Shown here piece by piece: positions 54,901-64,000 of a stretch of DNA of 64,000 nt; the stretch's first letter is position 1, and the number at the start of each line of letters is the position of its first letter. The stretch comes from a virus. The notes under the pieces are model-generated. The model made no database searches and was not told the origin of the DNA. It was given only the letters and a program-made list of their open reading frames with translations. The position numbers and the translations under genes are program-made. The stretch is taken from positions 1 through 64,000 of IMG/VR virus record IMGVR_UViG_3300027805_000010, one strand, 5' to 3'.

Positions 54901-55371
54901 TCTTACGGTGATTGGACTAATGTTGATATTGTTGACGTTAATGATAATAGAATTTGCGCTCCAACCGGATCAACAGGGACAACTGGTAATACTGGGGTCA
55001 CTGGCAATACTGGAATAACCGGTTTAACTGGCAATACTGGTACAGGATGTGCTAGTCTTATCTATAGAAAAGGTCTTCATACAGCAAGTAACCCATCTTG
55101 GGTAACCGCAAGGTTTATTAATGAGGGTGTTACTTTACCAAAATTAACATGGATCATGTTTGTATATGATAAATGTAAGATAAATGGAAAAGATAAACCT
55201 AGATGGATCATAAAAAATACCTCAGATTCTTCGATGCCTGATATATATTTTGAAAGTAAGTACTTAACATACCTATTTCAAAAACCAGGTAGATATGAAA
55301 TAGGTTTAGAACTTACAGATTCTAATGGGAATAAATATAAAAAGGAAAGAAATATCCTAATAATAAAATAA
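51985..55371 (+). CDS. Large baseplate wedge protein, gp7-like
   Basis: 1128 residues, close to T4 gp7 (about 1030). N-terminal segment (RWKHIYFFDKNGKYYNFDYD) and a long middle region with helices (FFGYNNLQVKEFWKNINKSS) are preserved in phages of this type at this position. Two short collagen-like runs (GYTGYTGNTGSTGG near residue 80; TGSTGTTGNTGVTGNTG near 1000) are inserted. The C-terminus is PKD-like (GRYEIGLELTDSNGNKYKKE). The gp7 call rests on size and gene order. Confidence 0.6.
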   Translation: MNRWKHIYFFDKNGKYYNFDYDEVNDIWSGNIYLPEVSTGLFEVGQMFILQEFIQQSNNTKKFGYPHSYDAPPTGVTGYTGYTGNTGSTGGNTGTCDWIVEWETTDPEDIFLFQFNTDFSTATQSALEVEIPGPPLIKYDQISVPLDYDPLQTVDSNGYVITNDIRSETIQINFTINSNEENTFKRTLIVKDECTGTIVGKFTVYAETIGEDERLKVMTENLGYTISMDDSLIFRDTNVYEQFPDFIEINRKRKELMMEGHNIYPYIGSYKGLINAIKFFGYNNLQVKEFWKNINKSSPRYGKYIQSNPISIFDPQVNYNDMSITLPNKNFRKTNMFSLIYKINQIKEGFYDSLDLPITEESFDFSIEEVLIKLFGLKKKLEKEFLPLNAHIKDIVGEADFFGLNSITNTVSRNDKRNITAGIAADFKVFPEKCTYLEDLRNITGFCFNSGGVVGQAVVGLCNAYINPYQIASGSGSITRNLLLGPYTPGDPLPLPPIGPDLNSVLGSPSGGQNITIGDVSNVFLSYFSNYAPNLNKVGNPPAGYSSLYLPDKPNIPVGAAVVLENTSFETLSWNDIRMTYNQVSNANKFYTFDLDPQGAYPGDIFIVNDPITNTGATYTVQAGDDDTDVRNALYNQLQSLKATFITPWLHWDLSQVTLPTTGSAIRVFGSDTQRIEVRVIRGPLSGAIFNRIENPGEILYTWNSIQRGNFSEIEWIIYKEETDVSPEYFSSIRGPINQYDKLPLVLPYVGSYSVEMRMYDLFNNISSIVKTHTICVDPKEVEYSGWYQARKENYTWSEEGKWKWKDYGSTWNLPIEPSVTWDEETPSLYESLDRVNAILNNFGLGASPNFTLLNFQNNGNVSFSGPYFWNNLSGGNWNDSYHLWWDLTSVTGDTPAFFQFKEIVPNTYLRIDDLKGNIGSFYFDQTITTLAQAAAGLNLSNDPIINKYIYNVVYDATNNEKFIQAVSRYFGSYGDWTNVDIVDVNDNRICAPTGSTGTTGNTGVTGNTGITGLTGNTGTGCASLIYRKGLHTASNPSWVTARFINEGVTLPKLTWIMFVYDKCKINGKDKPRWIIKNTSDSSMPDIYFESKYLTYLFQKPGRYEIGLELTDSNGNKYKKERNILIIK

Positions 55372-55378
55372 AAAAACA

Positions 55379-56020
55379 ATGGCAATAAGCGTAACAGAAA
55401 TTCTTGGAACAGATTCATTATCAGGATCTAGATTGGTTATCAATGATAACTTTAATATTCTTGCTAGTGAGATTAATGCAATGGAGGTTTACTTTAATCC
55501 AACTGCAGGTACTATAACTAATCTTAATGATCTTAAAACGGAAGCTTTAAGAGTAGGTTTAAGTACGGTCTTACTTGACATTAATGCAAATAACTTTAAC
55601 ATATTAACCCGTGTTAATTTAAGTGGTAATCTTAACCTAAATGGCGGCGGTCTATTTAGAAATGATATTGATCCACAAACTTTAAATGATACCTACGCTG
55701 GTCCTTCCATGACAATTGCGGTTGGTACAAGTACTGCAATTCCGCCTTACACAGTAGAAAGAGTAGGTAATACTTCAACAAGTGTACTTAACATTGAATT
55801 AAATGATGGAAGTATCGGTCAGGAAATATTCTTTGTTTACTCTGATGCTACTACTGGTGTTGTTGAAATCGCAGGAGCAATTGATCCTATTATTTTAGAT
55901 GGTGGTACCGCTATCCAATTAAATGCCAAAGGTCAGTCCGTTCATTTATTATGTGTTGATGATGGTACAGGAAATGGTGATTGGTATATTACTGGCGGTA
56001 GTGGATATACTATCGTGTAA
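55379..56020 (+). CDS. Virion structural protein
   Basis: 213 residues. N-terminal helix (SGSRLVINDNFNILASEINA), then a beta region with short repeats, and a C-terminal beta domain (QLNAKGQSVHLLCVDDGTGN) resembling small fibre-knob proteins. No family recognised with confidence. Confidence 0.55.
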   Translation: MAISVTEILGTDSLSGSRLVINDNFNILASEINAMEVYFNPTAGTITNLNDLKTEALRVGLSTVLLDINANNFNILTRVNLSGNLNLNGGGLFRNDIDPQTLNDTYAGPSMTIAVGTSTAIPPYTVERVGNTSTSVLNIELNDGSIGQEIFFVYSDATTGVVEIAGAIDPIILDGGTAIQLNAKGQSVHLLCVDDGTGNGDWYITGGSGYTIV

Positions 56021-56042
56021 AAAGATTAAATTAGACTAAAAT

Positions 56043-58157
56043 ATGGCCACAACGCCTTTAATTAAAACACCTCAGGCAGACGGAGGAACTTTTTATACTT
56101 TCTCTTCAGCTACAAGAGACCTTTCTAAGACTTTGAATAATGAGAATCTTAGACTGGTCTTTTCTAAGTTTGTGCTTCTTAATATTCCAGATTTTGATAG
56201 GTTAGACCCTAACACATTTGGTAACTTTCAAAACTACATGCAGTTTGATACCATTGATGGTATGATTGCAAACGGTGGATTGAAAGGAGACCCTAATGTT
56301 AACTGGACTGAAAGTCTACAAAACTATGCTTTTAATTTAGAGGAGTTAATCTTAACTAATTCAGGTTATGATAACAACGAAAGACGTTCAGTTTCAGAAC
56401 GTGTATTTTTTAAATGGCTAAAAGAAACTGGTGCTATTCGTTTTAGACAAGCTACAAATCTAGAAAAGAGTGGTTTAGTTACCGGTAGTGCATATGTAGA
56501 AGAAGATGAAAAACTTACAGGTTTAACACAATACCGAAGAGTAGTTAAGTATGTAGGCGATATTGATATTGTAAATAATGTAGACAGAGCTGGAGAAGCA
56601 TATACCGAGTTATATATTAACGTACCTACAGAAGTGGGTAATACTCCGACTATCCTCTTTGATACTATATCAGATAATAACTATCAACCTAATCTTAAGA
56701 TCATTGGATCAGATGAATATATCCAAGGTAGAAATGTAAATACAATCCACCCACAAGGTTTAGATATCTTTGCATTTTATGATTATGATCAACCTTTGTT
56801 AGGAGCAGGACCTGCTGGGTATACCGATCCTAATGCGAACTGGATGGATGAAACGACTCCACCTAGTACAATTGATGCATACTTTACGGAACCTATTACA
56901 TTTGATGATTCTCTTAATGATGACATTAGAAAATATCCTGCTGATTATAATAGCCCAGCTGGATTTAGCGGAGTTGCATATAGAAGAAGTAGATTAGATG
57001 GTATCACTGTAGATTTTAATCCTAATCATTATCAACAAATTGTACAGGACCCTTCAGTTTCTACTATACAACAGTTCAATGGAACAGATCTTTCGTCTAC
57101 CTTTGAATTCAACTCAGTATTAGTTTATTATGATTTAGTTGATCTAAGTAACTCTGCAAATACTACAACCAATTTATATGGTATTCTTATGTTGGATAAC
57201 ATCACACCTACAGTTGATGGTGGATTTATTCAAAGATATCCAAAATATAAGCCAAACAAAGTTACTGGTCAAAACGGTAACAGTTATGGATTTAAGATAA
57301 ACTTACGCTTTGATGCTTCACCTGGAACATCAGGAGTTGATACAATTATTAATGACTACAATACATTCTCAATGGGTCTGTTTGTTGATGCAACAACCCA
57401 GTTACAAGAATCTGCAAAAATCTTCCAAAGACAACAGATTCAGATTAGAGAATTAGATGTTAGGGTACAAGGATTAGAAAATAGTATTACTGCTGCGAAT
57501 GCAGTAACTTCTCTTCAAGACCAGATTAATAATTTACAAAAGCAACTTGATAACGCATCGCTTTCAATGGCCAATGGAACTACTCTATTGGATTTGATTG
57601 CAAAAAATGCAGAAGAAATACAGTCGTTAGCAAATGGAAATATTTCAACGACTCTTCAATATAACACAGATGTATTAAGAGCTGGTCCAGGTATTGCACT
57701 TAATCGTAATACGCCTAACCAAGTTAGAGTTGATGTAATTACTCAACAGTATACATTTATGATTCCGTTTGATGAAAATGGAAACGAGATCAATTTTAAT
57801 AACCCAGTTGATCTTAACGTGGCTTCTCCTAAAGCATTTACTTCTTTAGAGACATTTACAAACATGTTAAGAATTAATACAATTAACACCGCGGCTGGCG
57901 ATTTATTAATTTACATCGATGATAGTGCAATTCAATGGAAGAAAGGTCAAACTATAAGATTGACTTTTAATAATAATTTAGCAATAGGTTCATACAATAT
58001 GAGAATCTTTACCGATTCTATTAATCGACTTAATCAAGGTGTATACGGTGTAACTGTAGCTATCATACCTAATGATGAATTAAGTACAAAACCTATCATT
58101 GAATTAATTTGTACCGAGCAAGGTATATTAAATTTTGTCTATGACATTATCAAATAA
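56043..58157 (+). CDS. Large virion structural protein with coiled coil
   Basis: 704 residues. Residues 455-515 hold a clear coiled coil (RELDVRVQGLENSITAANAV, LQDQINNLQKQLDNASLSM). The flanks are beta-rich. A T4 gp8-gp10 role would fit its position after gp7, but no homology is seen directly. Confidence 0.55.
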   Translation: MATTPLIKTPQADGGTFYTFSSATRDLSKTLNNENLRLVFSKFVLLNIPDFDRLDPNTFGNFQNYMQFDTIDGMIANGGLKGDPNVNWTESLQNYAFNLEELILTNSGYDNNERRSVSERVFFKWLKETGAIRFRQATNLEKSGLVTGSAYVEEDEKLTGLTQYRRVVKYVGDIDIVNNVDRAGEAYTELYINVPTEVGNTPTILFDTISDNNYQPNLKIIGSDEYIQGRNVNTIHPQGLDIFAFYDYDQPLLGAGPAGYTDPNANWMDETTPPSTIDAYFTEPITFDDSLNDDIRKYPADYNSPAGFSGVAYRRSRLDGITVDFNPNHYQQIVQDPSVSTIQQFNGTDLSSTFEFNSVLVYYDLVDLSNSANTTTNLYGILMLDNITPTVDGGFIQRYPKYKPNKVTGQNGNSYGFKINLRFDASPGTSGVDTIINDYNTFSMGLFVDATTQLQESAKIFQRQQIQIRELDVRVQGLENSITAANAVTSLQDQINNLQKQLDNASLSMANGTTLLDLIAKNAEEIQSLANGNISTTLQYNTDVLRAGPGIALNRNTPNQVRVDVITQQYTFMIPFDENGNEINFNNPVDLNVASPKAFTSLETFTNMLRINTINTAAGDLLIYIDDSAIQWKKGQTIRLTFNNNLAIGSYNMRIFTDSINRLNQGVYGVTVAIIPNDELSTKPIIELICTEQGILNFVYDIIK

Positions 58158-58165
58158 ATAATAAA
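58155..58165 (+). promoter_or_regulatory. Late-type promoter box
   Basis: TAAATA (58155-58160) overlapping the previous stop, then ATAAAA, 24 nt before the ATG at 58179. Confidence 0.4.
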
Positions 58166-58178
58166 AGTATCTAAATAA

Positions 58179-61100
58179 ATGGCCGAAAATAATTCAATAT
58201 CAACACTTTTACCTGAGCTGTTAAGACTTTTTAATAACTCACTTGAAAGTTTTGAAAAGGTTAATCAAGCAATAACTTCAAACAGGGATTCAGTTACCGT
58301 CAACATTCAGAATGAAGATGGTACAAATTCTCGTGTAACTATTCCATCATTTGGGTTTCTTAAAAACTCCGTTGATCGTTTACAATCAAATATTAATACT
58401 ATTACAAACGTTGGTGGTGGGTCAAGTTCAGTTAGATTAGCCGACGGTACATTTAGAAAATTAGTATTAGCGAAACTTCCTACTGAAGCACCAGACTTAA
58501 CCTCTATTAACTCAGTTAATCAGTTTAGGATAAAACCTAATTGGTTCTTTGAAGAGCTCATTAATCCGCTTCTATACATTTCGTTTGACTTAACTAACCA
58601 GGTACCAATTGATACCGAGAAGGCAATCATACAGAGATACATTTTAGATACTAATACGCAGGCAAAGATCCAATTCTTTGACAATAATTATAATGGTAAA
58701 TCAGGCTTAGATTATTTTACATTCTTACAGGAAATCGTAGAAAGAAATATCTCATATGTACTGGATGAAGCGGTTGTTGATTTGCCACCTAGAACAAAAA
58801 GATATACCGGTAAATTTAGTGTTACTAGAATTACTGAGGTTGATTTTACAGAGGAAATCAATGGAGTTTCAGTAACTTCACCAAAGAAACAGTATAAACT
58901 TAACAAGATATTTTATACTGATTCCGAAGCAGACTTTAATGACACCGTACAGTTAAAGGTTGGTGATAGCGTTGAAGTGGTATCAAATCCAATAGATACT
59001 CGCTACATAGTTAAAAGTGTAGACTCTAGTACAAGTACGGTTATACTTGATTTAGTTGAAGGAACTCGCCCAATTCAAATTGGAGCAGATATTTTAAAGA
59101 TTGGATCAAGCATAAATAACAATGTACAGGTAGACGTTACGGTAGGCTTTAATGAAAGATGTGTAACCTTCGTTAAACCGATTGATCCGGATTCAAAGAT
59201 TCCTGCTGTCAATTGGTCTCCAGGTGCTGGGTTTTATACGAACGCTTTAACAACTATTGCTGAGGATGGTACTCAACAAACACTAGCTGACTATTATCAA
59301 AGATATGCAGTTGATTTTGGTAAGTTCTTATTATCATTTGCTGAAGATAAGATACCTACAAGTAGAGAAGGTCTTATACCTAATGCTCCTGCACCTACAT
59401 CGGCTGACTTTAAAGTTAAACTAGTTAATGGCCAAGTTACTAATGCAGATGCAGTAGTTCAATTACAAGATCTTAATAATCAAAAGAATACATTGGATTC
59501 AACTCTTAAGGAGTTGGATACTGCAATATCACAATATAGAACTAAGATCCAAACTACCAATTATGCAACTAATGTTGAGCGTGACGCTGATAAGAATGCA
59601 TTACAAGGGTTAATAACTGAAAGAAGTTCTCAGGCTGAATTATATGCATCTATAGTAAAAGAAATTGATGCAAAGAGTAAAGATAATTCAGTTGCAAGTA
59701 TTACACCTAAATATAGAGCTCGTGGTTTTTGGCCAATGCCACAGGAAAAATCTTCTCCTGCAACTGGACCACAAGCTGTTGTTAAATTTAAGATAAGATA
59801 TCGTTATCTTTCTCAGGATGGTGCGGCTAACCCAGTTGATCAATTTACATTTGTTGATGGTGGTTCACAGAGCCAAGGCGCATTTTCAAATTATGAAATT
59901 ATTGAAAGTGTTTTAAGACCTAGAGGTAAGAACCCAATTACTGGACTTTACCAATGGGCACCAATTAATAATGACAATGCAGATGCGGTTAATATTAACC
60001 AACTTGATATTGCAATTAGAAAAGGTGAAATTTTAGAAGTACAAGTTAAATCTATATCTGAAGCAGGTTGGCCATCAAATCCACTTGAGAGTGAATGGTC
60101 AGAACCAGTTAGAATTGAATTTCCAGCTGACTTAAGTTCTGATAGTGCAGTAGAAGCAATTCTTGCACAAAACAAACAGGATATAGCAAAAGTTAGTCTA
60201 CAGGAAACTCTAAATGCCAAAGGTATTGATGAACATTTAAGTAGTTCATTTGTTGCCAATGAAAAATATTATGCTCACAGCGCACAGGTGATTGCCTCAG
60301 GTTTCTTATCAGAGAACCAAACGCCAGTTGACTTATTTAGTAAACTTGCAGAAATGCAAGCACGACTAGATGAATTCAGTGAAATACTAAGAAATGCTTC
60401 AGGTGAGTTAGCGGTTACCTTAGTTGATGATCAAGGTAATGTAATTAATCTTAATCGTAATTCAACTACAAAGGTATTTGCTGGATTTTATTTTAATGAA
60501 GTTAAGGCACTTGATGATCCACGCGGTGCGATCATTAGTAAAACATTCTTTATTAATATTGCAAATGCTGAGCAGACTGGTTTAAGATTAATATCAAGAG
60601 TTGCTGGTTCAAGAAACAGAATGACTAAGCAATCAGAGAATCCTGGTTATACAAATGCGGAAGCTGCAAATGGAACTGTTATTTTACCTGCAACATATTC
60701 ATGGTTAGATAACAGTGCAACAAATCAAAGTGATGGTAGACCTACATATGTAGGAAATGATACTGATTATAACACAATTCGTAAATATGACTTAACGCCT
60801 ATTTTGTTGACTAACCCATCGGTTACTTCTACAAGCAAGTATGGTCAAACTATATCTCTGTCACCTTATCAATCTACACAGAATAAGAATCAATTTATAT
60901 ATGCAAGATATAAAGACGTTTCATCCGAGGAGAGTTTTTATAATTATCTAAATCCTGATAATGATTACACGTTTAACTTAGACACATGCGAAAACTTTTT
61001 CCTAAAAGATAACTTTTCTTCAGTGGCTACAGCCGGTGAGTTTATTTGGGGTGGAGGTTTTGATGCAGCTGGGTTACCAACAACGTCGCCTAGCTACGAT

Positions 61101-62030
61101 TTACCACAAGGTGATCAGTCAATAGAGATACATATTACACATCCATGGGTAACGTCATATACTGCATATCGTGCAGCTTACATTGCTTTAACTGGTGATA
61201 CTTCAACATTGCCGACTACATTAGTAGCCCCAATCGATTGTACTGCGCCGTCAGGTAATGGTACTGCTAGATTAATGTTTAGACAATCTAAGTTTATTCC
61301 ACTATTCTCAGATCAACCAAAAGGTAAACAGCAATCTATTTACTTAAATGAAAACCCGGCATTACTAACTGTTTTATCAAGTACACCGATAAACTTTAAT
61401 AGTGGTCAAACATTACAGGCAAGTCCATCATTAATGTTTATCCCAGTATTGAGTAATCCAATAACACCAGGATTTGTAAATTATTCAAGAAATGTTAAAA
61501 CTTCTTTTGAAACATTTGATCAATATCAATTAGGAAAAAATAGTTGTGGTTCATATCTATTTATGTCAGCCGATGATCATAGAGTTATTCAAACGGACGG
61601 TGATTCAATTCAGTCTAGTAAGATCGTACAATTTGGTAGCGCTAATGCTATAAACATTCCAATTGTTTTCCAATATAGAATGACAGATTATTACGGTGTA
61701 GGTAGCGGTTCATCCGGTGGTATTGGTAATGTTGCAGGTAATTCAACAGGGGCTGTTACCAATTTAACTTATGCTAAGAAAATCGGTTTTGATATTTGGC
61801 CAAGCGGTGGTACAGTAGCCCAATATGATGTTGAATTTTTTGCTAAGTACAAATCAGACAATCTTAATATTGATGTATTCCCTGCGGCTACGGTAACTAA
61901 AGGGCTGGGCGATCTTGAAAAGGTTGTAAGTAATCTAAGACCAAGTATTACAGAGACTAAGGTTAATAAGGTACAAAATACTGGAAGAAACTTTATTTCA
62001 AACGACAGTGGTGATTTCATTATTCAATAA
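58179..62030 (+). CDS. Very large virion structural protein
   Basis: 1283 residues. Starts with an acidic helical region (LLPELLRLFNNSLESFEKVN). A coiled coil lies around residues 430-500 (NQKNTLDSTLKELDTAISQY). Otherwise it is beta-rich with fibronectin-like stretches (VKFKIRYRYLSQDG, EILEVQVKSISEAGWPSNPL). No family recognised. Its size and place suggest a peripheral baseplate or tail-fibre network protein. Confidence 0.6.
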   Translation: MAENNSISTLLPELLRLFNNSLESFEKVNQAITSNRDSVTVNIQNEDGTNSRVTIPSFGFLKNSVDRLQSNINTITNVGGGSSSVRLADGTFRKLVLAKLPTEAPDLTSINSVNQFRIKPNWFFEELINPLLYISFDLTNQVPIDTEKAIIQRYILDTNTQAKIQFFDNNYNGKSGLDYFTFLQEIVERNISYVLDEAVVDLPPRTKRYTGKFSVTRITEVDFTEEINGVSVTSPKKQYKLNKIFYTDSEADFNDTVQLKVGDSVEVVSNPIDTRYIVKSVDSSTSTVILDLVEGTRPIQIGADILKIGSSINNNVQVDVTVGFNERCVTFVKPIDPDSKIPAVNWSPGAGFYTNALTTIAEDGTQQTLADYYQRYAVDFGKFLLSFAEDKIPTSREGLIPNAPAPTSADFKVKLVNGQVTNADAVVQLQDLNNQKNTLDSTLKELDTAISQYRTKIQTTNYATNVERDADKNALQGLITERSSQAELYASIVKEIDAKSKDNSVASITPKYRARGFWPMPQEKSSPATGPQAVVKFKIRYRYLSQDGAANPVDQFTFVDGGSQSQGAFSNYEIIESVLRPRGKNPITGLYQWAPINNDNADAVNINQLDIAIRKGEILEVQVKSISEAGWPSNPLESEWSEPVRIEFPADLSSDSAVEAILAQNKQDIAKVSLQETLNAKGIDEHLSSSFVANEKYYAHSAQVIASGFLSENQTPVDLFSKLAEMQARLDEFSEILRNASGELAVTLVDDQGNVINLNRNSTTKVFAGFYFNEVKALDDPRGAIISKTFFINIANAEQTGLRLISRVAGSRNRMTKQSENPGYTNAEAANGTVILPATYSWLDNSATNQSDGRPTYVGNDTDYNTIRKYDLTPILLTNPSVTSTSKYGQTISLSPYQSTQNKNQFIYARYKDVSSEESFYNYLNPDNDYTFNLDTCENFFLKDNFSSVATAGEFIWGGGFDAAGLPTTSPSYDLPQGDQSIEIHITHPWVTSYTAYRAAYIALTGDTSTLPTTLVAPIDCTAPSGNGTARLMFRQSKFIPLFSDQPKGKQQSIYLNENPALLTVLSSTPINFNSGQTLQASPSLMFIPVLSNPITPGFVNYSRNVKTSFETFDQYQLGKNSCGSYLFMSADDHRVIQTDGDSIQSSKIVQFGSANAINIPIVFQYRMTDYYGVGSGSSGGIGNVAGNSTGAVTNLTYAKKIGFDIWPSGGTVAQYDVEFFAKYKSDNLNIDVFPAATVTKGLGDLEKVVSNLRPSITETKVNKVQNTGRNFISNDSGDFIIQ

Positions 62031-62083
62031 CTATTGACTATCATTTCCTATAGGCCTTTGATTTATTAGCCAGGAATGGTGAA

Positions 62084-62096
62084 TAAATAAAAAAAG
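62084..62096 (+). promoter_or_regulatory. Late-type promoter box
   Basis: TAAATA (62084-62089) followed by an A-tract, 23 nt before the ATG at 62107. Confidence 0.45.
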
Positions 62097-62106
62097 TGAA
62101 ACTTAA

Positions 62107-64000
62107 ATGGCCGAGCCAATACTTGATAAAGCATCATACAGTCTTGTACGTACTAACCCTAAGCTAACAGCGAATGTAAAGCTTATCTATAATGGTAACG
62201 ATCTTTACCTTGAGTCGTTTAGTGCAAATAATATTCTGTCATCTTCATCATTTAAGGCATTTAAAATTGATGGCACTTCAACATATGATCAGGATGTATA
62301 TAAGTTTTTTAAAAACGGAACTGTACCTACTGACATAGCATACGAAGCTTTTCAAGAATTCCAAGATACTTCTGTCCTATCATCATACGGTAATCAGTAT
62401 GAAATGTTTTATGCGGCTGGTGCAAGATCTCTTTCATCTGAAGTATATACGGAAGACTTAGGTATTCTTGCTCCTCTTTGGTTAAATAGCCAAATACCAA
62501 AATACTTTGTGGTATATAGATTAAACGATCCTTCTTCTGTAAATAATGTCAATGCGTTTTCACAAAACGATGGAGAGACTGCTGCGCAAACTGCAGAAAA
62601 GTTTTCACAGTTTGTTTTACAAAATTGTACGGCCGTTAAAACCTTTGATTTAAGAGAAACATCTAAACTAGGTGGCTATATTAGAAGATATTTTAATCAG
62701 GATGCATTTCCTAAAGCGCCACTTACAATGACATGGCGATCAGACGATCCTGTTTTATGGAATGGTATTTCTTACACTAAAGGCGGGTTTACTTCAGGTG
62801 GCAGTTATTCTTATACAGATTTAGTTACAAAGGATTCAACTATTTTACAAGATGAATATTTCTTTACACAGGGGTTTCAAAGAAACGGTATTATTTTAGC
62901 AAACCTAATTAATCTTGAATTTTTGTTTTCTGATGTTAATGCAGATGAATACTCAATTAACCGTTACTTTGGTTTATATGTAGATGAGGTAACTGAAGGT
63001 ACATTTAAAATATCAGGAGAAGGTTTTTATGGTAATGTTGAAAAAACACAATTGCCTAAAATTAAAACAATAACTGAGGTATCACAGTTTTTAAACAAAC
63101 CGCTTGAAATTAAGAATACTAATGGTGTAATAGTTTATCTGGATAGTTCATCAATTAATACGGTTACTGGTATACCAACGCCGGCTAGAGTTAATGAAGT
63201 TGAATCTATCTTTTACATAAAGGATAAAAATGACCAGTTTCATACAATTAAGAAAGGTTCTTTTTGGGGCGAAAACCAAATAAGAATATTTGATACTAAG
63301 ATTGATATATCTCAATTAACCGGATTTGATGAACCTGATACATTTGCAAATGCTCAGATTTTAAATAGGAAGGGTAAGGCCACTGCGTACATTAATGTCA
63401 TTGGTGAATTTCCAAATGGTTCAAAGATTACATTTTATGATGGTTTAAATCAGATAGGTCAGGTTAGTGCAAATGAATCATTGACAGCTGGTCCTGGTAC
63501 TTCTTTTGAAAGCTTTTTTAATCCTAAGGGTACTACAAAGGAAATTGCCTCTGCTATATGTAAAGCAATTCAATTTGGAATTAGCGAAGAAACTCGTTTC
63601 TTTAATCCTACTATAAATGAATCTACAGTTTACTTACAATCAAGATTTACTGGTACTAGATTTAATCGTTTAAGACTTGGTTTAAATTGGGATGAATATC
63701 CAGAACTAGACGAATCTTTAGTAACCTATCCAGTTACTAACACGTTAACTACAACTGCATACTTTGTTGGCGGTACCGATTTAGAAAATTCATTACTCTT
63801 AGTTGAGCCCGGAGATCAAGATAGATTTATAAAAGGAGACTATGTTAATACAAAGGGCGGGTTTGTAACTATATCTGATTGGGTACCTTATCTTGATGAG
63901 CCTGTAATAAGTGGGAATGGGACACAAACTGGATATCGTAATATAGATAAATATGTTGTCATAGCAGTAAATGGAAATCAGCTTGATGTAACACGATCTG
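62107..64000 (+). CDS. Very large virion structural protein, 3' end outside window
   Basis: Open for at least 631 residues to the last base of the window. The first residues are MAEPILDKASYSLVRTNPK. The product is beta-rich with repeated strands (LTMTWRSDDPVLWNGISYTK, ATAYINVIGEFPNGSKITF). It follows the other giant virion genes and has its own late-type box. No family recognised; a large baseplate or tail-fibre-like protein is likely. Confidence 0.7.
   Translation, partial: MAEPILDKASYSLVRTNPKLTANVKLIYNGNDLYLESFSANNILSSSSFKAFKIDGTSTYDQDVYKFFKNGTVPTDIAYEAFQEFQDTSVLSSYGNQYEMFYAAGARSLSSEVYTEDLGILAPLWLNSQIPKYFVVYRLNDPSSVNNVNAFSQNDGETAAQTAEKFSQFVLQNCTAVKTFDLRETSKLGGYIRRYFNQDAFPKAPLTMTWRSDDPVLWNGISYTKGGFTSGGSYSYTDLVTKDSTILQDEYFFTQGFQRNGIILANLINLEFLFSDVNADEYSINRYFGLYVDEVTEGTFKISGEGFYGNVEKTQLPKIKTITEVSQFLNKPLEIKNTNGVIVYLDSSSINTVTGIPTPARVNEVESIFYIKDKNDQFHTIKKGSFWGENQIRIFDTKIDISQLTGFDEPDTFANAQILNRKGKATAYINVIGEFPNGSKITFYDGLNQIGQVSANESLTAGPGTSFESFFNPKGTTKEIASAICKAIQFGISEETRFFNPTINESTVYLQSRFTGTRFNRLRLGLNWDEYPELDESLVTYPVTNTLTTTAYFVGGTDLENSLLLVEPGDQDRFIKGDYVNTKGGFVTISDWVPYLDEPVISGNGTQTGYRNIDKYVVIAVNGNQLDVTRS

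Overview
The window is part of the genome of a large, T4-like, contractile-tailed bacteriophage that almost certainly infects a member of the Bacteroidota. The phage assignment rests on a baseplate and tail gene block (gp25-like, gp6-like, gp53/LysM-like, hub and gp5-like spike proteins), two collagen-like fibre genes, a lysis cluster, T4-style nucleic-acid enzymes and tRNA genes. The host assignment rests on a type IX secretion sorting domain, signal peptides ending in Gln at the cleavage site, promoters of the form TTTC-N19-TATnnTTn, and start codons with A/T-rich leaders and no Shine-Dalgarno sequence. No integrase or repressor was recognised. The window ends inside an open structural gene, so it is a fragment.

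Layout. 1-1340: an early gene with its own promoter and terminator. 1340-2300: an unusual non-coding stretch packed with palindromic hexamers and CTAG, with a C-to-G strand switch near 1.75-1.80 kb. 2.3-9.3 kb: small accessory genes (thioesterase, acyltransferase, thioredoxin, epimerase, many tiny membrane or Cys-rich proteins), four normal tRNAs (Ile-UAU, Leu-UAA, Arg-UCU, Gly-UCC), one interrupted tRNA, and a phage ribosomal protein bS21. 9.3-18.2 kb: a GH19 endolysin, a YkuD-like protein, a holin candidate, and a cassette of six exported proteins: a T9SS cargo with cohesin-like and dockerin-like modules, two related CsgG-like proteins, a repeat-linked outer-membrane barrel, a lectin split by a LamG domain, and a zincin. 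18.2-28.5 kb: nucleic-acid and nucleotide enzymes (separate Pnk-like phosphatase and kinase, AEP-like primase fold, PD-(D/E)XK protein, DNA ligase, dCMP deaminase, HAD), a DnaJ-like chaperone, lipoproteins, a GH73-like hydrolase, and a four-gene minus-strand block whose products may be packaged head proteins. 28.5-64 kb: virion genes, including two fibre proteins, the baseplate and tail module, an S1-domain protein, an amidoligase-like protein and several very large structural proteins.

How it works together. Two promoter classes can be read from the DNA. Early or middle genes have host-like TTTC-N19-TATnnTTn promoters; three of these carry an identical upstream palindrome exactly 10 nt from the -33 box. 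Late genes have a TATATA or TAAATA box 21-28 nt before the start codon, on both strands. The phage supplies two translation proteins (bS21 and an S1-domain protein) plus tRNAs for A-ending codons. The exported cassette suggests remodelling of the host surface through the host's own secretion machinery.
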